Of a stretch of 5,556 nt of DNA, positions 4,305-5,556 are shown in pieces. The stretch's first letter is position 1. Each line of letters begins with the position of its first letter. Both the position numbers and the translations under genes were made by a program. Origin of the DNA: Alphaproteobacteria bacterium (GTDB lineage Bacteria; Pseudomonadota; Alphaproteobacteria; Micavibrionales; CSBR16-224); assembly GCA_006226225.1 (NCBI GenBank), contig SBHI01000078.1:1-5556 (forward strand), written 5' to 3'. A model generated the notes under the pieces. The model was given only the letters and a program-made list of their open reading frames with translations, made no database searches and had not been told where the DNA came from.

Positions 4305-5120
4305 ATGAGCAACGCCGCCATCATCATCCCCGCCCGCTATCACTCCACGCGCCTTCCCGGGAAGCCGCTTGAGAAGATTGCCGGTAAAACCATGCTGGCG
4401 CGCGTCGGCGAAATCGCCACACTTGCCGCCAAAATGATCGGCGGTGCCGAAATTCTGGTCGCCACCGAAGACAAACGCATCATTGACCATGCTGCGGAAT
4501 GCGGATTGCGCGGTGTGATGACCTCCAGCGCCTGCAAAACGGGTTCTGACCGCGCTTTGGAAGCCATCGGATATCTGGAAGAGCGCCCCGATTTCATCGT
4601 CAATCTGCAAGGTGACGCGCCGCTGACCCCGCCCGATTTCGTTGCGGCGGTTTTAAGCGAATTTCAGAACAATCCCGATCTGGAAGTCGTCACCCCTGTT
4701 GTCCGTCTGGGCTGGGACGAACTTGACGCCTTCCGCGAACAGAAAAAGGAAACGCCGTTCAGCGGCACCACCGCCATTCTGGGACGCGATAACGAGGCGC
4801 TGTGGTTTTCAAAAAACATCATTCCCGCCATCCGCCACGAGGATGAGCTGCGGAAAAGCAAAAAACTCTCTCCCGTTCACCGCCATATCGGCATTTACGG
4901 CTTCCGCGCCGATATTCTGAAGCAGTTCGTGAAACTGCCGCAAAGCCGCTATGAAATGCTGGAAGGGCTGGAACAGCTGCGCATGCTGGAAAACAATATC
5001 AGCATCAAAGCCACCGTGGTTGATTATAAAGGCCGCCCCGCCATGTCGGGCATTGATTCCCCCGAAGATATTGCCCGCGCCGAAGAATTGCTGGCCACAT
5101 ACGGAGAAATCGCGGCATGA
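4305..5120 (+). CDS. kdsB: 3-deoxy-manno-octulosonate cytidylyltransferase (CMP-Kdo synthetase)
   Basis: Activates Kdo with CTP to CMP-Kdo for transfer to lipid A, in the cytosol. Family motifs appear in order: the N-terminal nucleotide-binding IIIPARYHSTRLPGKPL (6-22), VATEDKRI (52-59), KTGSDR (78-83), NLQGDAP (100-106) with the likely metal ligand Asp104, HRHIGIYGFR (192-201), RYEMLEGLEQLRMLEN (215-230) and SGIDSPEDIARAE (248-260) with likely metal ligand Asp251. At 271 residues it is longer than E. coli KdsB (about 248); the extra length is mainly around residues 140-170 and 178-190. QGDAP replaces the more usual QGDEP, and GSDR replaces GTDR. A relative acting on a modified Kdo is possible but less likely. 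It has a poor Shine-Dalgarno and starts 8 bases after the 90-residue gene, so it is probably translationally coupled. Its stop overlaps the next start (ATGA). Confidence 0.92.
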   Translation: MSNAAIIIPARYHSTRLPGKPLEKIAGKTMLARVGEIATLAAKMIGGAEILVATEDKRIIDHAAECGLRGVMTSSACKTGSDRALEAIGYLEERPDFIVNLQGDAPLTPPDFVAAVLSEFQNNPDLEVVTPVVRLGWDELDAFREQKKETPFSGTTAILGRDNEALWFSKNIIPAIRHEDELRKSKKLSPVHRHIGIYGFRADILKQFVKLPQSRYEMLEGLEQLRMLENNISIKATVVDYKGRPAMSGIDSPEDIARAEELLATYGEIAA

Positions 5121-5556
5121 GCACCACCCGTCTTTTGATCGCACGGCACGGCAACACTTTTTCCGCAGATGATATTCTGTGCCGCGTCGGTGCGGGAACG
5201 GATATCCCGCTGGTGGAAAGCGGTCGCCGTCAGGCCAAGCTTCTCGGCCAGTTTCTGGCGCAGGAGGATTTGATCCCCGATCTGGTTTATTCCAGCCGCC
5301 TGCAACGCGCCGCGGAAACCGCAACACTAGCACTGGCGGAAATGCCCCTGCCCGCACCTTTGACGCTACAGCAGGATGATAGTTTCAACGAAATTGATTA
5401 CGGCATTGATGAAGGCAAGCCCGAGGATGAGGTTGTCGCCCGTTTGGGCATCGATGCCTTGCAATCCTGGGATCAGGACGCCATTGTGCCGGAAGGCTGG
5501 CATGTCGACCCGCAGGCACTGATCCAAAACTGGCTGGATTTCGGCGCGGAAATCGC
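5117..5556 (+). CDS. Histidine phosphatase family protein (phosphoglycerate-mutase-like), 3'-truncated
   Basis: The ATG at 5117 overlaps the kdsB TGA as ATGA, so the two are translationally coupled. The frame is open to the right edge (146 complete codons). The phosphohistidine motif LLIARHGNT is at residues 6-14, with His11 as the expected nucleophile. SGRRQAKLLGQFL (35-47) and VYSSRLQRAAETA (57-69) with the second active-site Arg61 follow, then FNEIDYGIDEGK (90-101) with Glu92 as the likely general acid. This order is the typical branch-1 pattern. The second catalytic His lies beyond the window. The substrate cannot be told: members dephosphorylate sugars, nucleotides, cobalamin precursors or proteins. 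It is not KdsC, which is a HAD enzyme, although its position after kdsB suggests some role near sugar or envelope metabolism. Confidence 0.9.
   Translation, partial: MSTTRLLIARHGNTFSADDILCRVGAGTDIPLVESGRRQAKLLGQFLAQEDLIPDLVYSSRLQRAAETATLALAEMPLPAPLTLQQDDSFNEIDYGIDEGKPEDEVVARLGIDALQSWDQDAIVPEGWHVDPQALIQNWLDFGAEI

Noticed and set aside
4809..5357. Minus-strand frame of 182 residues opposite kdsB and the phosphatase gene
   Set aside because: It runs antisense to two clearly recognised genes and has no ribosome site or recognisable motif.
5117..5556. KdsC, expected beside kdsB
   Set aside because: The protein has the RHG motif of histidine phosphatases, while KdsC is a HAD-type phosphatase.
1..5556. 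CRISPR array, insertion sequence, tRNA or rRNA gene
   Set aside because: I saw no regularly spaced repeats, transposase-like frames, terminal inverted repeats or cloverleaf-like sequence on reading the window.

Overview
The window suggests a Gram-negative bacterium, most likely an alphaproteobacterium. A kdsB gene implies Kdo-containing lipopolysaccharide. A perfect TTAA-N7-TTAAC site of the kind bound by the alphaproteobacterial cell-cycle regulator CtrA lies in one intergenic region, and several promoters start with (C)TTGAC. The taxon is an inference from these few signs; no rRNA or tRNA gene is present to settle it.

Layout. Bases 1-1128 hold the 3' part of tyrS (tyrosyl-tRNA synthetase), cut by the left edge just before the HIGH-type motif. 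It converges with an unrecognised gene on the minus strand (1158-1514). An AT-rich divergent intergenic region (1515-1763) follows. It contains a CtrA-type box, two DnaA-box-like nonamers and candidate divergent promoters. On the plus strand come an XRE-type regulator (1764-2402) and, overlapping its 3' end by 14 bases, the main find: a tRNA-dependent cyclodipeptide synthase (CDPS, 2389-3135) with the Ser, Lys/Tyr-Pro and Tyr-xxx-Glu signature of the XYP subfamily. Next is a 170-residue glycine-zipper membrane protein with a long lysine-rich tail (3249-3761), with its own candidate promoter and a strong intrinsic terminator (3791-3831). After a structured 190-base intergenic region come three tightly packed genes: a 90-residue unknown protein (4024-4296), kdsB (4305-5120), and a histidine-phosphatase-family gene (5117 to the right edge, truncated).

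How it may work together. The regulator and the CDPS form an overlapping two-gene unit. The CDPS is expected to divert two aminoacyl-tRNAs from translation into a cyclic dipeptide (2,5-diketopiperazine). No cyclodipeptide oxidase, P450, methyltransferase or transporter is visible beside it, so the unmodified cyclodipeptide may be the product, possibly a signal. The regulator may sense or control it. The 8-mer ATGTTATA overlaps candidate -10 elements at three promoters: the divergent pair around the regulator, and one upstream of the 90-residue gene. It is therefore either a shared promoter element or an operator. The kdsB unit looks like ordinary envelope housekeeping. No stretch of more than 300 bases lacks a gene.
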